A stretch of 64,000 bases of DNA from Armillaria gallica (lineage: Eukaryota; Basidiomycota; Agaricomycetes; Agaricales; Physalacriaceae), in the NCBI GenBank assembly GCA_037576215.1, contig JBANDB010000003.1:5766001-5830000 (forward strand), read 5' to 3'. Positions 47,375-58,344 of this stretch are shown piece by piece. Each line of letters opens with the position of its first letter. The stretch's first letter is position 1. The position numbers were made by a program, and so were the translations under genes. Under the pieces are notes generated by a model. That model ran no database searches. It saw only the letters and a list, made by a program, of their open reading frames with translations, and was not told the origin of the DNA.

Positions 47375-50300
47375 TTAGTAACCCTCTTGTAATAGCTGTA
47401 GAACAACTTCGTCTGTCAAGAACTCGTAATGGCCTCCTTTAACGAAAACGACCCGTGCATCAGGGAGGCATCGCTTTGTGCCCAAATCGGACCACGTTAT
47501 TCTATCTTCTTCGGGAATAGCTCCCAATGCTCCTTCAGGCGCAACAACCACCGTTATCGGCACTTTTACAGTCCTCATCCACTGCGCCATCAATTCGATG
47601 GAGGACAGGCCCGTCTCGTCTGTGGTCAAATCGTATACAAACTCGGCACTAGCAGTACGAAATCCTTTGATATTTCGGATAGCATTCCGTATGATATCAT
47701 TCGCGTAGACGCCCTTCCACCCGTCCAAAAGGTTGTTCTTCGTTCGCTGGAGTGCATCGCGGTTGGAGTCTCGATCCATCATACCTGCGATCGTATCCAT
47801 GCTCACGTCGAGCATGTTCTGAATATTCTCTGGAACCCTCGGGTCTGGGTTCCCTAACTTGTTGGCTGAATACACGAACATCGCTGGAAAGTGATCAAGC
47901 ATGACAGCCTGAGCAACTTCATCCCCGTTATCCTCAAAGAGTTTCACGAGGACTACAAGGAGGAGGCTGGAAGAGGAGTAGGATGCAAAACGGTAGGGAC
48001 CATGAGGTCTTTCTGCTTTGATCTGCACAAAATAGAAAGACGCCAGCTCGGACAACGAATTCAAAGGAGTGCCGGGGACGATAGTCAAAGTCCAGACTGC
48101 GGTCCTGAATTTATCGGCATAAGATGCATATTCAAAATATAATCCTCCTGCGCCTGGAATATTAAACTAAACGTTAGAGGGTTTTGTCACATAATAAGAG
48201 CTACAGACCGTGGATTACAACCAAGGGTGGTTCGCCAGCACCGTCTCGCAACTTGATTATGTTCTGATCAGAGACAAAACTGACTTCGGGATACATTGCT
48301 TCGCCGGCCTCGTCACCGTTGGTAGATTTCTCAGCTACAGGCGAAGTATGTGCACCCAATACGATTCCGTAGAAAAAGGTGCTCATAGCGGCAATGGAAG
48401 GAAGATCAAAGACAAAGTTAGGCGGAAGGCCTCTGATGACGGTCACAGGAACTGATTTTGACCTGCGAAGCACACGAAGAACAGAATTTCGGATTGACAT
48501 TGCCATTAAGCTATAGTTGTGATAGTAAGTGAGAAAGTTAGTGCTGAACCGAACCAAAATGACTACCATACCTATCACCCCCGGCGACGAATATATCGTC
48601 GGAGTCGCCTATCTCCCGCTCCAAGACAGTTGTGACAATGTCCCTTATCATGGTCATGACATTCCTAAGAGACCACAGCTGCGGAATAACAACGTCTGCA
48701 TGTGATGTATCGTCGACAGACTTGTACAAATCTTCTATTTCTTGATCGTAAGCTTTCAAGATGGCCTTCCGTCGTATGGTTCCTTTTGCAGTAAATTCAA
48801 AAGGCTTCGATGGCTTTGCGACAAGAATCATCTTCCGAAATAGATAAATAACCGTGGAACGTTATAAGTACTACGGAAGGCCCACCTCTTTGTAAATTCG
48901 AGACTGCTGCGGTGATTGCTCGTTAACTTTCATGATAGTGTCCCTGTCAACCTCAAACTCAGCAGTGTCCAGGGGAACGAATACAATGACTAACCAGATC
49001 CTGGACCTGTATTCCACGAGACGTGTAGTATCGCTTGGGTCAAATGCTTCCTCTGGCGCAGGAAGGATGAGGATGCCTGGTTGAAATTTGGACCGACCAA
49101 ACATCAAGGCTGCTGCTACATGCTTATCTGCTGCTAGGCCGGCCTCTGCACTTGCCCTGTTAGAAATGTATTCATGTATCCCATTTCTTGCTCACCTATT
49201 GGGCCAGGGTTTGTCTACAGAGCGTGAGTAGGACCAAGGAATGTAGGTCAATGAACCTGGCTCACTTTCTCCTGCAAAATGAAGACATGAATAAGCCGAC
49301 GGTATCAAGGACACGAGGAGAAGCTCACCCCTGTGCTATGCATAATTTGATCGTCTGTAAACTAGTATGAGAAGTACAAGGAGTATAGCCGAAGATACCA
49401 ACTCACCAGCACGCCCACAAATCTTGAACAGCTTCCGATTTGAAGGATGTGGTTGCACCAGGTCCTTCGTGTCAAAAGCCCGTACTCCGTCTATTTCAGT
49501 GTTGAAGACCGCAGGCGAGTGATGTGGACTTTCCTACCGACCATGACATATTCTGAGGTGTGCCATGAAGTACAGTCGATGGTCACCTACTTTGATGTGG
49601 AGTCGATAAATATCTTTCTCATCGGTCGGCACAAAAACGACATCGACGTTACTCCCCGCCTGCGCAGCATGTCACAACAGATGGCCAGCGGCGTTATATT
49701 ACTTACTGTGATCCACTCCCACCCTCCCATCGGAATACTCTCTGGTAGTAATTGAGACCGAACGGTAGTAAAGAAAAGATGGTATACTCACTGGGCAAGA
49801 TTGCGGAGACTCCACATTCGGTGCTAGAAACGGAGATGAGCGTTTGAAACAATCACGGAGAACCATACAGTATTATACAGTCCATAGAGACATATGACAA
49901 AGATGCCATTTGCGACAAGGGTATCACCAGTATCTTTCTCGAGAGGTCCGCCACCGTACATCTGAGAATGGTAGTCACAGCTGATTGGCTTCCAAACAAT
50001 TTGAATAACCTACAACGGCAGTCGTGGATTTCAGAGCCTCGATGGCCTTAGGATCATGAGCCCATTCCTATAATCGCCATGTGGTGGATTAGCGATGTGA
50101 GAAAACAATTAAAGGGCAATTCATACCACCAGGAATGAGGGCACAGTGGCGACTATAGTCGTTTTAGTATCGATTATGCTCGATAGAAAACGTTCAGCGG
50201 TTGGGATCAAAGGCGGCTCTACCGGAGGGAAGGACGCGATAATGGCACCAGTCGAGGTCTGACGGAAAAAATCAGCAGCGCGAAAAGGTTGGAGCTCAAA

Positions 50301-51213
50301 CAACGCACAGAAAAGGAGAGTGAAAAGAAACCCATCGCGTCTAACGAAGACATTCATTCCGCCGTTAGAGAATATGAATGAGGAGATACTAACGATACAT
50401 TGGCATTGCTTGTACTCCAAACACTTCCCCGCACACGTCCATTTCTCCATAGTCTGTAGAACGTTGAGTCGGACCGAAAATGAATCGGGCTACCCTTACA
50501 TGGTCTCGAGGCATTCCGCAATGCATTCTTGTGGGTGGTGTAGATGGGACAAGGAACACGAGTCGACCCTGACGAATGTAAGACCAGCGCCGTTTGTGAC
50601 CAGTCGGGACGAACAGGAGGAAGCGGATCATATTCCCCAGGTTTCACAGAAAAGAGGTCACTGAAATGCGGCACTGGGATGGTGATAATCTTATCGTCGA
50701 CGTCAACTTTGCAGAGCTGCCGACAGACTTCGTCTACCGTGTTTTGTAAGGATGCATCCTGACTGACAATCATATGCCTGGCGCCTGTGGACTTCATGAG
50801 ATGTACAATAGTAGGAACTGGATTACGGATTGAAATCGGGAAAGGAATGGAACCGAGACGTATCAGGCTGGCTAGTACCGCGAAGTATGTGATCGAATCT
50901 GATGAAGAGGTTTAGAGGATGAACACTGGAGGGAACCAGACATACTGATATTGGCTAAGATACCAACGGTGACGGGAGCATCGCCATGAATATATTCCTT
51001 GAAATGATGGCCAGCAGTATGGAAGGCGGCAACCCCTTCCTCCCAAAGGATAGTACGAAATCCACCGTTGTCAGGATCGTTGTAACGAAATAATGGGTGC
51101 TTGGGACTGTGAGTAGCATTGTAGTCGAATAGTTCCGGAAATGTCAATGAGCCATCGAGTGGGGGAGGTTTAAAAGTCAAAGACGAGACGCCTTGAGGGG
51201 TTAGTAGTGCCAT
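47375..51213 (-). CDS. NRPS-like synthetase A-T-TE, copy 2
   Basis: This is a paralogue of copy 1 with the same domain order and intron positions. It begins MALLTPQGVSSLTFKPPPLD. A-domain landmarks are SSGSTRVPCPI (P-loop Lys replaced by Cys here), QAMPMYHAMGFFSLSFS, and TAKGTIRRKAI with the A10 Lys. The T domain is FVAGGDSLMAMSIRN after splicing, and the TE has ASYSSSSLLLV and GGHYEFLTDE. From the 3' end to about 49,128 it is nearly identical to copy 1 (one change in the 237-residue TE exon). Upstream the two differ at roughly one base in ten, with indels in introns. All exons remain in frame. Substrate choice could differ between copies because the diverged part covers most of the A domain. 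Confidence 0.86.
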
Positions 51214-52413
51214 TGTAAGTGTAGACCTTATCCGGCACTTCTCTGGATCTATACGCCTTGCGTAGAAGATTCCCAGGTTATTAAGCTTGTCGTCACAATG
51301 GGTGCTTGAATCTCGTGCTTTACGTGAAGCACGAGACTGAAGGAAGCCTCACCGGCGCTTCACCCATCGCTGGTCTAGAAAGATCTCGCACTAAGTATAG
51401 CCATAGAATATCAGCAAAGAGAAAGCTTCCATAGTTTCCTTACTGGGTCCGCAGATGCGTGTGACCAACGGAGAGAAAGCCTCCATTTAGACTCCTATTT
51501 TTGTATATCGCTGAAGTACTGATGTGATTGGAGCTTTCGGTATTAACTGGAGGATCGATAATCAGTGGGGTGCGTCCTTCGGTAATTTGGTAGCTGCCCA
51601 AAAATAAGCATAAAGGCAGAGATATCATGTACCAGTACTTACCGCTTCAGAATAATCATGTAAGACTCAAGTATGCTATCAGTCTTGGTCAATACCGTTT
51701 CTAGCATCATCCCATCATGCTTCTGGTTGATTCTGGGTAGGATCCTTACGCTGTTTATATTCCTATCATCGCAAGTGGAAAACTACGCTAGACGGCAGAG
51801 AAATTATTCCTTTAGTGTAATCGGCGGAGCGGGATGGTAGGAGTCGAGGAAGAAGTGCATTTGCTTACATAATCGACGCGTCTGAGATAACAGGAAAATA
51901 GAAACAAATAACGCGTGTTTGTTATCTTGATCGCATTGACGATAACTTTGCACCATTAAACGCGTCCAGTGGATATTTAAATGCCGAACATTGTAACCAA
52001 ACATCTACACGTTTGAAACAGCGCGATTCTCGCCATAGGGGAAAACTTGTTTTTACCCATCTTCAGGATCTAGTAAATCGATGCTTACGTATCTGAAACA
52101 CTACTTACATCGCTCAGAAAGACGATGTTTCATGAAAAGAATACTTTCGTTCTTCAAAGACGTTCATGCGACTCCCACTGCTTGGTCTTTCGAGAGCGCC
52201 TCTTCTCGCTTAACACCATCTACTTCAACAGCTTCCTAACTACCTGTTTATTCTCACTTCCCTCTTCGATCCCAACGATTATATCTTACATCCTCATTAC
52301 TACGCATCGTTTATAGCCATAGCTAATGTACTTTATGTAAGTTCGGACGAGGAAGTAGAGGGAGGGCCTGGTTTACGAATCAAATAAGTCAAACCAAGGA
52401 AAGGACCTCGTGA
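51214..52413. other. Intergenic; promoter flank of synthetase 2, then unique
   Basis: Positions 51,214-52,020 are homologous to 40,518-41,350. Positions 52,020-52,413 are unique and run into the 3' end of QRI7. In unit A the corresponding place holds the oxidase gene. No gene was seen. Confidence 0.5.
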
Positions 52414-53864
52414 CTAACTCGGCGTAGCTTGCTGATCCGATTCCTTGGTGCTCAACGTTTCTATGCTCCACTTGGTGACAGGATTCAGCGAGAAGTTGTC
52501 GTGGTCGCCGGCGAGAAACCGATGCATAGAAGCCCATGCAACCATTACAGCATTATCTAGGCAAAGTCAGATCGTAGGAACAATGAAGAGAAAGAGTAAG
52601 TATACCCGTGCAAAGCGAAGGCGGAGGGTATTGTAGTGTAAGTCCTCCGTTGACGGGAGGGTTACTTAACGTTTGTGTTAATCTAAATAATGGTCAGCGA
52701 ACATGGTCCAACCAAACAAGTACGGTTTACCTAGCTCGTAGATATGAATTACTCGCAACCCCACCACTGATGATGACATGTTTTATAGGAATGTTGTCCC
52801 GGAAACATTGCTTGATGCCCAGCACCAGCTTAGACTCCAAGTGATCGACGACGGCCGCTTGGAAAGCTCTCGCGACGGCAACCTTTTCCTTGGGCGCTAT
52901 ATTCCCAACACCGCCGCGTCTGTGGACGAAACGCTCGACCTGGGAATGATAGCCCGAATATGAAAACCCCATTTCACCAGGCATGGCGTTACTGAAGGGG
53001 GTAAAGTCCCGGGGACTCTTGCTCTCAATATCCTGGTTACAAAACTTCTCCAGCGACGGGCCGGCCCAGCCCAATCCTAGCTCTCGCGTGACTTTGTCGA
53101 ATGTCCGCCCGATGCTCTCGTCTCGGGTAGTAGCAAGAATCCGGAATGAGTCGACTGAGTTGGCTAGAAGGAGAAGCGTGTGGCCACCCGATATGAGGAG
53201 GCTGAGGAAGGGAAATGTCGGAATGTCAGGCCAAGAGGTGAGAAGAGGCGTCAAAGCGTGCGCTTGCTACGACTGTATCTGAGAGTTAATACAAGCGGTA
53301 GACGTGCTAGATTACGAACCATATGGTGAACGCCCACTAGAGGCTTCCCCGTCACAGCTGCGAGGGTTTTCGCAGCATTGCAAGCCACGCTTAGGCAAAT
53401 TCCCATGCCTATTGAGTAAAGAGTAAATCGGTTTCTACGCTGTCGGACAGGTCATACCTGGTCCCCTGGTAAATGCAATTCCATCAATGCCTGACATATC
53501 GAGATTGGCCTCTGCAAGTGCCCTTTTGGCTGCGACCGGCTACCAACATGTCAGTCCTTGCTCGTCATTAGAAAGAAAAGCTACGATGCCATGTTTGCCT
53601 GGTGCTCCATCACCGCAGCCGCAGGATGAATTCCCCCCCATTTCTCGTTCCTATGAAAATGTCAAGAAAAGAAGCTAGAGGTGTCGCCGCCACGCACAGA
53701 TGGTGTTGCTTGATGACTACATTGGAAAGAATCTGGTGGTCCGAAGTGACCACGGCGGCGCAAGTGTCATCTGCAGAGCTTTCAAAGGCAAGTACAGTGA
53801 ATGTTTTGAATAATGTCGGAAAGAGAGCGCGACGACATCGAGGACGCGTCAAGACAGCGAGCAT
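52414..53864 (-). CDS. QRI7: Mitochondrial tRNA N6-adenosine threonylcarbamoyltransferase
   Basis: This is a Kae1/TsaD-family enzyme that transfers the threonylcarbamoyl group to A37 of ANN-decoding mitochondrial tRNAs. The N-terminus MLAVLTRPRCRRALFPTLF is basic and hydrophobic, suiting a mitochondrial presequence. Next comes VLAFESSADDTCAAVV, typical of the organellar form. After splicing, WGGIHPAAAVMEHQANM and the metal-binding GVHHMQAHALTP (His pair) are seen, then SGGHTLLLLANSVDS, TRDESIGRTFDKVTRELGLG, AMPGEMGFSYSGYH and ISGGVASNSYLR. The C-terminus runs MVAWASMHRFLAGDHDNF to a stop at 52,414-52,416. This is the intact copy of three. Being essential for mitochondrial translation in yeast, it is probably the retained functional gene. 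Confidence 0.87.
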
Positions 53865-53884
53865 TCGTCGAAGTCGGCTCTATG

Positions 53885-53975
53885 TGTAATTTTTTGAATT
53901 TTTTCTGTGTTACAAATAACAGTATCTAAAGTAGATAATAAAATAAAGAATAAAAATAAAAAGGTAGCCCTAACC
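53885..53975. repeat. A/T-rich stretch absent from the paralogous unit
   Basis: About 90 bp of strongly A/T-rich sequence (including 'aataaaataaag...aaaaataaaaagg') lies between QRI7 and the next minus-strand remnant. The matching place beside the QRI7 pseudogene (46,265-46,340) is G+C-richer and unrelated. It is either an insertion or a 3'-UTR-like remnant. Confidence 0.35.
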
Positions 53976-53984
53976 CCAATACGT

Positions 53985-54600
53985 GCAGGATCAGCCCCTG
54001 AGCTCGCCCTGAGCACTTCAACAAATATCTCCGTCCTGTGATTTCCCCCCTCCACGATTGTAGAGCGAGACACACAGGGGATCACACCCATCCACTTGAA
54101 CGCAAGGAGCTCTTGCGCCAAGAGAGAATCAAGCAGCTGCCGTGTTCCTTCTAAGTAAACGGTCGAAGATCCACGGACATATGGCTCTGGCTTGCATATT
54201 CCTACGATGATTGACAGGTCCTCGAGGTTACACGCCTGAACTATCTCAGGCACATTTTCAGCATGTCTATCCAACCACTGCAATGTGACGACTGGTTGCT
54301 AAGAGTTTACACCGTGAACGTCAATACCGAGGGACTTCAATGTAAGATTTCGGAAGGGACGGCTTTTAAAGGATGGTAATGTTTCCTGAAACGACGTCCG
54401 CAGCGAAGAGGTGACAGAAAGTGCTCCGAAGTAAGAGGTTGCATCGTTGGATATGAGTGTATGCGACCGTTGGGACGTTCTCTGAAAAAGGACCGAAGCG
54501 GGGAAAAGCTGGCCGCTGTGAGGACCGAGGTGAGCTTGAAAAAACGTGTTGTCCAGTCCGTACTCGTCACCGTCGAATCGTGATGCTACCGATATATATT
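53985..54600 (-). pseudogene. Unrecognised minus-strand coding remnant
   Basis: One frame reads through RFDGDEYGLDNTFFQAHLGP ... LKSLGIDVHGVNS, meets a single TAG at complement 54,299-54,301, and continues QPVVTLQWLDRHAENVPEIV ... LLAQELLAFKWMGVIP ... FVEVLRASSGADPARIG. Residue composition looks like real protein on both sides of the stop. I could not find an intron that removes the stop in frame, nor a convincing start. No family was recognised. A short piece around SRSTIVEGG is also present beside the QRI7 pseudogene (about 46,355-46,395), so it belongs to the duplicated unit. Confidence 0.4.
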
Positions 54601-54672
54601 CCGGTCAGACGAGCTAAGGCTGTCGCACAGTTCATGTTGGGATCGAAAGTTTGTACCTTCGTTCCCCGGACG

Positions 54673-55183
54673 ATGATGCACCTCAAGATCGTTTTCGCTC
54701 CGTATAACGCATAGCCCAGCCAAATATGGAAGGGAAAGAATAGTTCATAGCAGCTCACAGAAAAATAGCTGGGCGAAAATTGAAGCATCGCTGAGGGCCG
54801 CACGCTCTGATGTATCCAGCGCCTCGAGAGTTATTGAACTACTGTCCACTGAGCTGGGACCATCCCGGTCAGATTCCGAGACCTGCTCGCAGCCAACGCC
54901 TGAATCTCTTGCCCAAGGGCATTCCACCGCGGTCACGCCGAAGCAGAACTCTCCCTTGTCGCCTCGAAGTCACAGCCCGAGTCCCGAAGAATCGTTTTCG
55001 CCGGCAACGGACTGCTGCATCTCCAGAGCGAACCTTGGCGGCATTTCTGAAAACGACAACGGTTGGAAAAAAAAAAAAAGGAACAGTAAACGAGGACGCA
55101 ATCTTTCCTTCGATGTAGATAGCACAGATACTATCATGCCGCCGCTATTCCAGTTGGCGACTGAGTGGTATGTAGCACAGTAG
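54673..55183 (+). CDS. Small Ser/Pro-rich protein of unknown function
   Basis: A two-exon model reads MMHLKIVFAP, splices over about 50 nt (donor gtataa), and continues SSQKNSWAKIEASLRAARSD. It ends in a Ser/Pro-rich disordered stretch (SPRSHSPSPEESFSP) and a Lys-rich patch WKKKKRNSKRG. A poly-A run of 12 encodes the lysines. The stop is at 55,181-55,183. No domain was recognised. It could alternatively be the 5' part of a longer gene. It is divergent from the minus-strand remnant. Confidence 0.35.
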
Positions 55184-55587
55184 CAGAGTTACTTCGACGC
55201 TTGCTCATTGGCTACTTTGGTGGGAAAAAACATTCGGCAGAGTCCGAGAAGAGTCGCTTGTCTGAAAACAGCGCTTTAGCACAATACCAGTACCACGACA
55301 CAACCAGCCAGCAAACCTCTTTTTTTCTTCAAACTTTGCTGGGATACCTTGAAGAGCTAGCCAAAACTTTATTAATGGTGCGGTTCCCAGTTCGCCAGTT
55401 TGATCTTGCCTGATTCGGGTTGGATCGTTCCATTGTTCTGGTTCATCCGTTGTTTCGTTTCTTCCCTCGTTGCCTTTAATTCGAACCTTTTGCTCACCGT
55501 CGATATTCAGACTTCAACTTTCGTGACCGCCAGCGTGAGCATTGGGAAAATAGCTGCATTTTCGAAGCTCACCGTGTCTTGCTTAGG

Positions 55588-57297
55588 GTCCCGACTTGGA
55601 ACGTAAATCAACGACACCCAGCTCTATCTCGGTCCAGGATGTCGAGGCATCTGCTGTCTCTACTGCGACCGCTAGTAGTGCCGACCCATTCAATCTCAGG
55701 AATGGTATCCGGTCCGACTCAGAGCTCGCAGAGCTCCGACGCAGGGCTAAGGGCAAGAAGAAAGCCGCTGTGGTCAAATATCAGAATCGACAGAATGATG
55801 TGCGTGTAATTTGACCTACTGGATGAGAGGTCGTATTGATGTATTGTGCTAGCTTATCGCGTATCTGCTGAAGCCTTTGGAGCAGCACACAAGTGATGCG
55901 AAGGATGAAGAGGAATCGGCCAGGCTCTGGGTAAAATTTGTTCTGCTATGCTACCACTTGGTTATTGACGTGTTCTCTCGTAGGTGAAGATAGCAGTGTG
56001 GGCCAGTCTTATATCGAACCTTGCTCTGTGTGTCATTCAGAGTGCGTTTTCCTTCCCATCTAGTCAACAGCATGCCTCATATTTTCCGCAGTGTACGCGG
56101 CCATCTCCTCCGTGTCCTTATCCCTTCTCGCAACCGGCATCGATTCTGTATTTGACATTGGCAGCAACGTGGTGCTTTTCTGGCTACATGTCAAAGCAGA
56201 GAAGCTTGACATGAATAAGTGGCCTGTAGGCGGTGCACGTCTGGAGAATATTGGGAATATCATCTATGGTCTGTTGGCTCATCATTATTGTTTACTGATG
56301 CTCACCATCTTTGATAGGTTCCTTGTATGCTATTACCTTGTTCAATGTTCAAGCAACTCATTATCCCGTCACAGGATGGCCAGCGTCAATCTTATCGTCG
56401 TGGTGGAATCCGTAAGGTCACTAGTCTCGAAAGAGGACGACACATTGAAAGATTTCCACCTTCCGTCTATCATCGCTGTAGCGGCTGCACTGGGTAAGAC
56501 TTTGCCTCTAACATTGCTAGGTACTCACCCAGCGTTCAGGTGTCAAGCTGATGCTTTTTATCTTATGCTATCCTTTCCGAAAAAACTCCAGCCAAGTCGC
56601 CGTTCTTTGGGAAGACCATCGTAATGATCTATGGATCAACACATTCGGTATGTCTGTGATCCTATCAGTGGCCTTCTTGGTCTGATCTTTCCAAGGTATC
56701 CTCATGTCTACTGGTGGGAGTAAACTACGGTGGTGTAGGTACTATTTTGTTGCTATCTGATGCATTACTCATCTTTTACAGACCTCGATCCTATGGGTGC
56801 TATCATCGCAAGTCAATCCATCCTTTGAACGATTTGTAACTGATAAGCGAACAGATCGGTCTTGGTATCATTGTAGCCTGGACGCGATCTATCTACCGCC
56901 AATTCGAATTTCTCGCTGGAAAGTCAGCGCCGCACGAGTTCCTACAGCTCCTCATATACAAGTCCATGACATTCAGCGACGACATTGTGCAACTTGACAC
57001 CGTTCGAGCATATCACGTATGTCAGCTTGTAAATCGCCGCATCTTAGCTAAGCTTACATCCCCACACAGAGCGGTCCCGACTACTTCGTTGAAATCGATA
57101 TCGTCATGGACGGATCGACACCGCTGTATAAAGCCCATGACGTCAGCCAGCAACTGCAGGACAAGATCGAGGCGCTGCCAACTGTTGAAAGGGCGTTCGT
57201 ACACGTGGATTATGAGACGACGCACTCACCGGTATGTCCTTTTTTTCAACGAAACACGTCTGACAAAATCCTCCAGGAACATCGAAAACCCACATAA
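55588..57297 (+). CDS. CDF-family metal transporter, Mn-type (start exon not resolved)
   Basis: This is a cation/H+ antiporter of the cation diffusion facilitator family. The readable part begins after an acceptor at 55,587 with PDLERKSTTPSSISVQDVEA, a cytosolic N-terminus with the basic patch RRRAKGKKKAAVV. TM1 is VWASLISNLALCVIQ. TM2 contains the metal site GIDSVFDIGSN (DxxxD). Then WPVGGARLENIGNIIYG and TM5 with WEDHRNDLWINTFGILMS (DxxxD) follow. Two DxxxD motifs are the hallmark of the Mn2+/Fe2+ branch; Zn2+ members have HxxxD. A soluble C-terminal domain (VRAYHSGPDYFVEIDIVMDG) follows. One intron (from 56,808) has a GC donor. No ATG could be placed confidently upstream. It is likely in a vacuolar, Golgi or other internal membrane. 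Confidence 0.82.
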
Positions 57298-58344
57298 GAG
57301 ATGAAGTCCTGAGCTTCAGTGGGTTTTTAATCTGCTCATAGACTATTTAGCTGTGCTTTTGTCGTTCATTATATATCAAATATCAACTAGAACGCCAGCA
57401 GCTTGCTGATGTATGCCTATTCTTCCAACAAACTGCTCAGGAAGGTACTTAGCACGAGATATGTGTGAGTTATGTTGTTTCCCAATGCAGCAGCATGACT
57501 GGTCGATCAATCTATTTACAATTGCCACATACACCTTTAGATGGTTTTGCATGCCCGTGTAAATGGGTTCGTTTTCAGGTTTCTTATCAGCCCTGGTTAC
57601 TGACCATGTAAATGGAATCTATCAGCTTTATTTCTGCAGCTCGCATGAGATCCCGAAGCATTCCCTGATGTGTCACAAGTTGACAAGGACGCGGGTAAGC
57701 AAGTTAGATGGACATCTCAGTTCGAACTACATTGATCCTCTAGACTCTCGGAATGCTCGTTATCCTGTCTTCATTTCCCATAACTTCATCGGCATATACT
57801 CGATTCGTTGGGAAAATGCGCTCTCGATGCGGAGGGTGTCCGGTGTCTTACAAAATTACAAATGTTGTCGATCCTTTGAGGATCACAAAAGAGTGAGCTC
57901 TCAATGATGAAGTTGATTGCATTGGACCTTTCCATGCTAGGAACACTATCACAATCTGATAGATATAGGACGCAATTTACGGGGGTGAACAACATCATTA
58001 GTCATCCGTTTCAAAACTCCTTCATAACCTTGTTTCGAAGGAGTATACCTTGAGGACCCTTCAATACGAGTATGGAGGCATTTCTATCATGCCTGTCGTA
58101 GTCTGCGTGAAATCCGCCTGCTTCTCAAAAGATGGTCTCGACGCAAAGCAAAGTCGTCCGTATTTTTCGGATTTCCCGTGGATTCGTTTCTGTGATGCTG
58201 CCAACTTCTATTGATGATAAATGCAAAAAGATGCCATGGATACGTCTAGCTGAGACCATAAGTTAAGAGCATGGTTCATCTTCTTTTCATCCAGAATTCC
58301 GTCTCTCAGGGTGACTCTGAACCTACTAGTCGAGTACGAACGAG
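57298..58344. other. Intergenic, no recognised gene
   Basis: A 114-residue plus frame at 57,563-57,907 has no family features and no conserved partner. I see no gene here. Confidence 0.45.

Noticed and set aside
36683..51213. Repeat-induced point mutation (RIP) as the cause of divergence between synthetase copies
   Set aside because: Divergence is not dominated by C-to-T changes, both copies stay open, and part of the duplicate is nearly identical. RIP is mainly an ascomycete process.
57563..57907. 114-residue plus frame downstream of the CDF gene
   Set aside because: No domain, no plausible exon structure and atypical composition.
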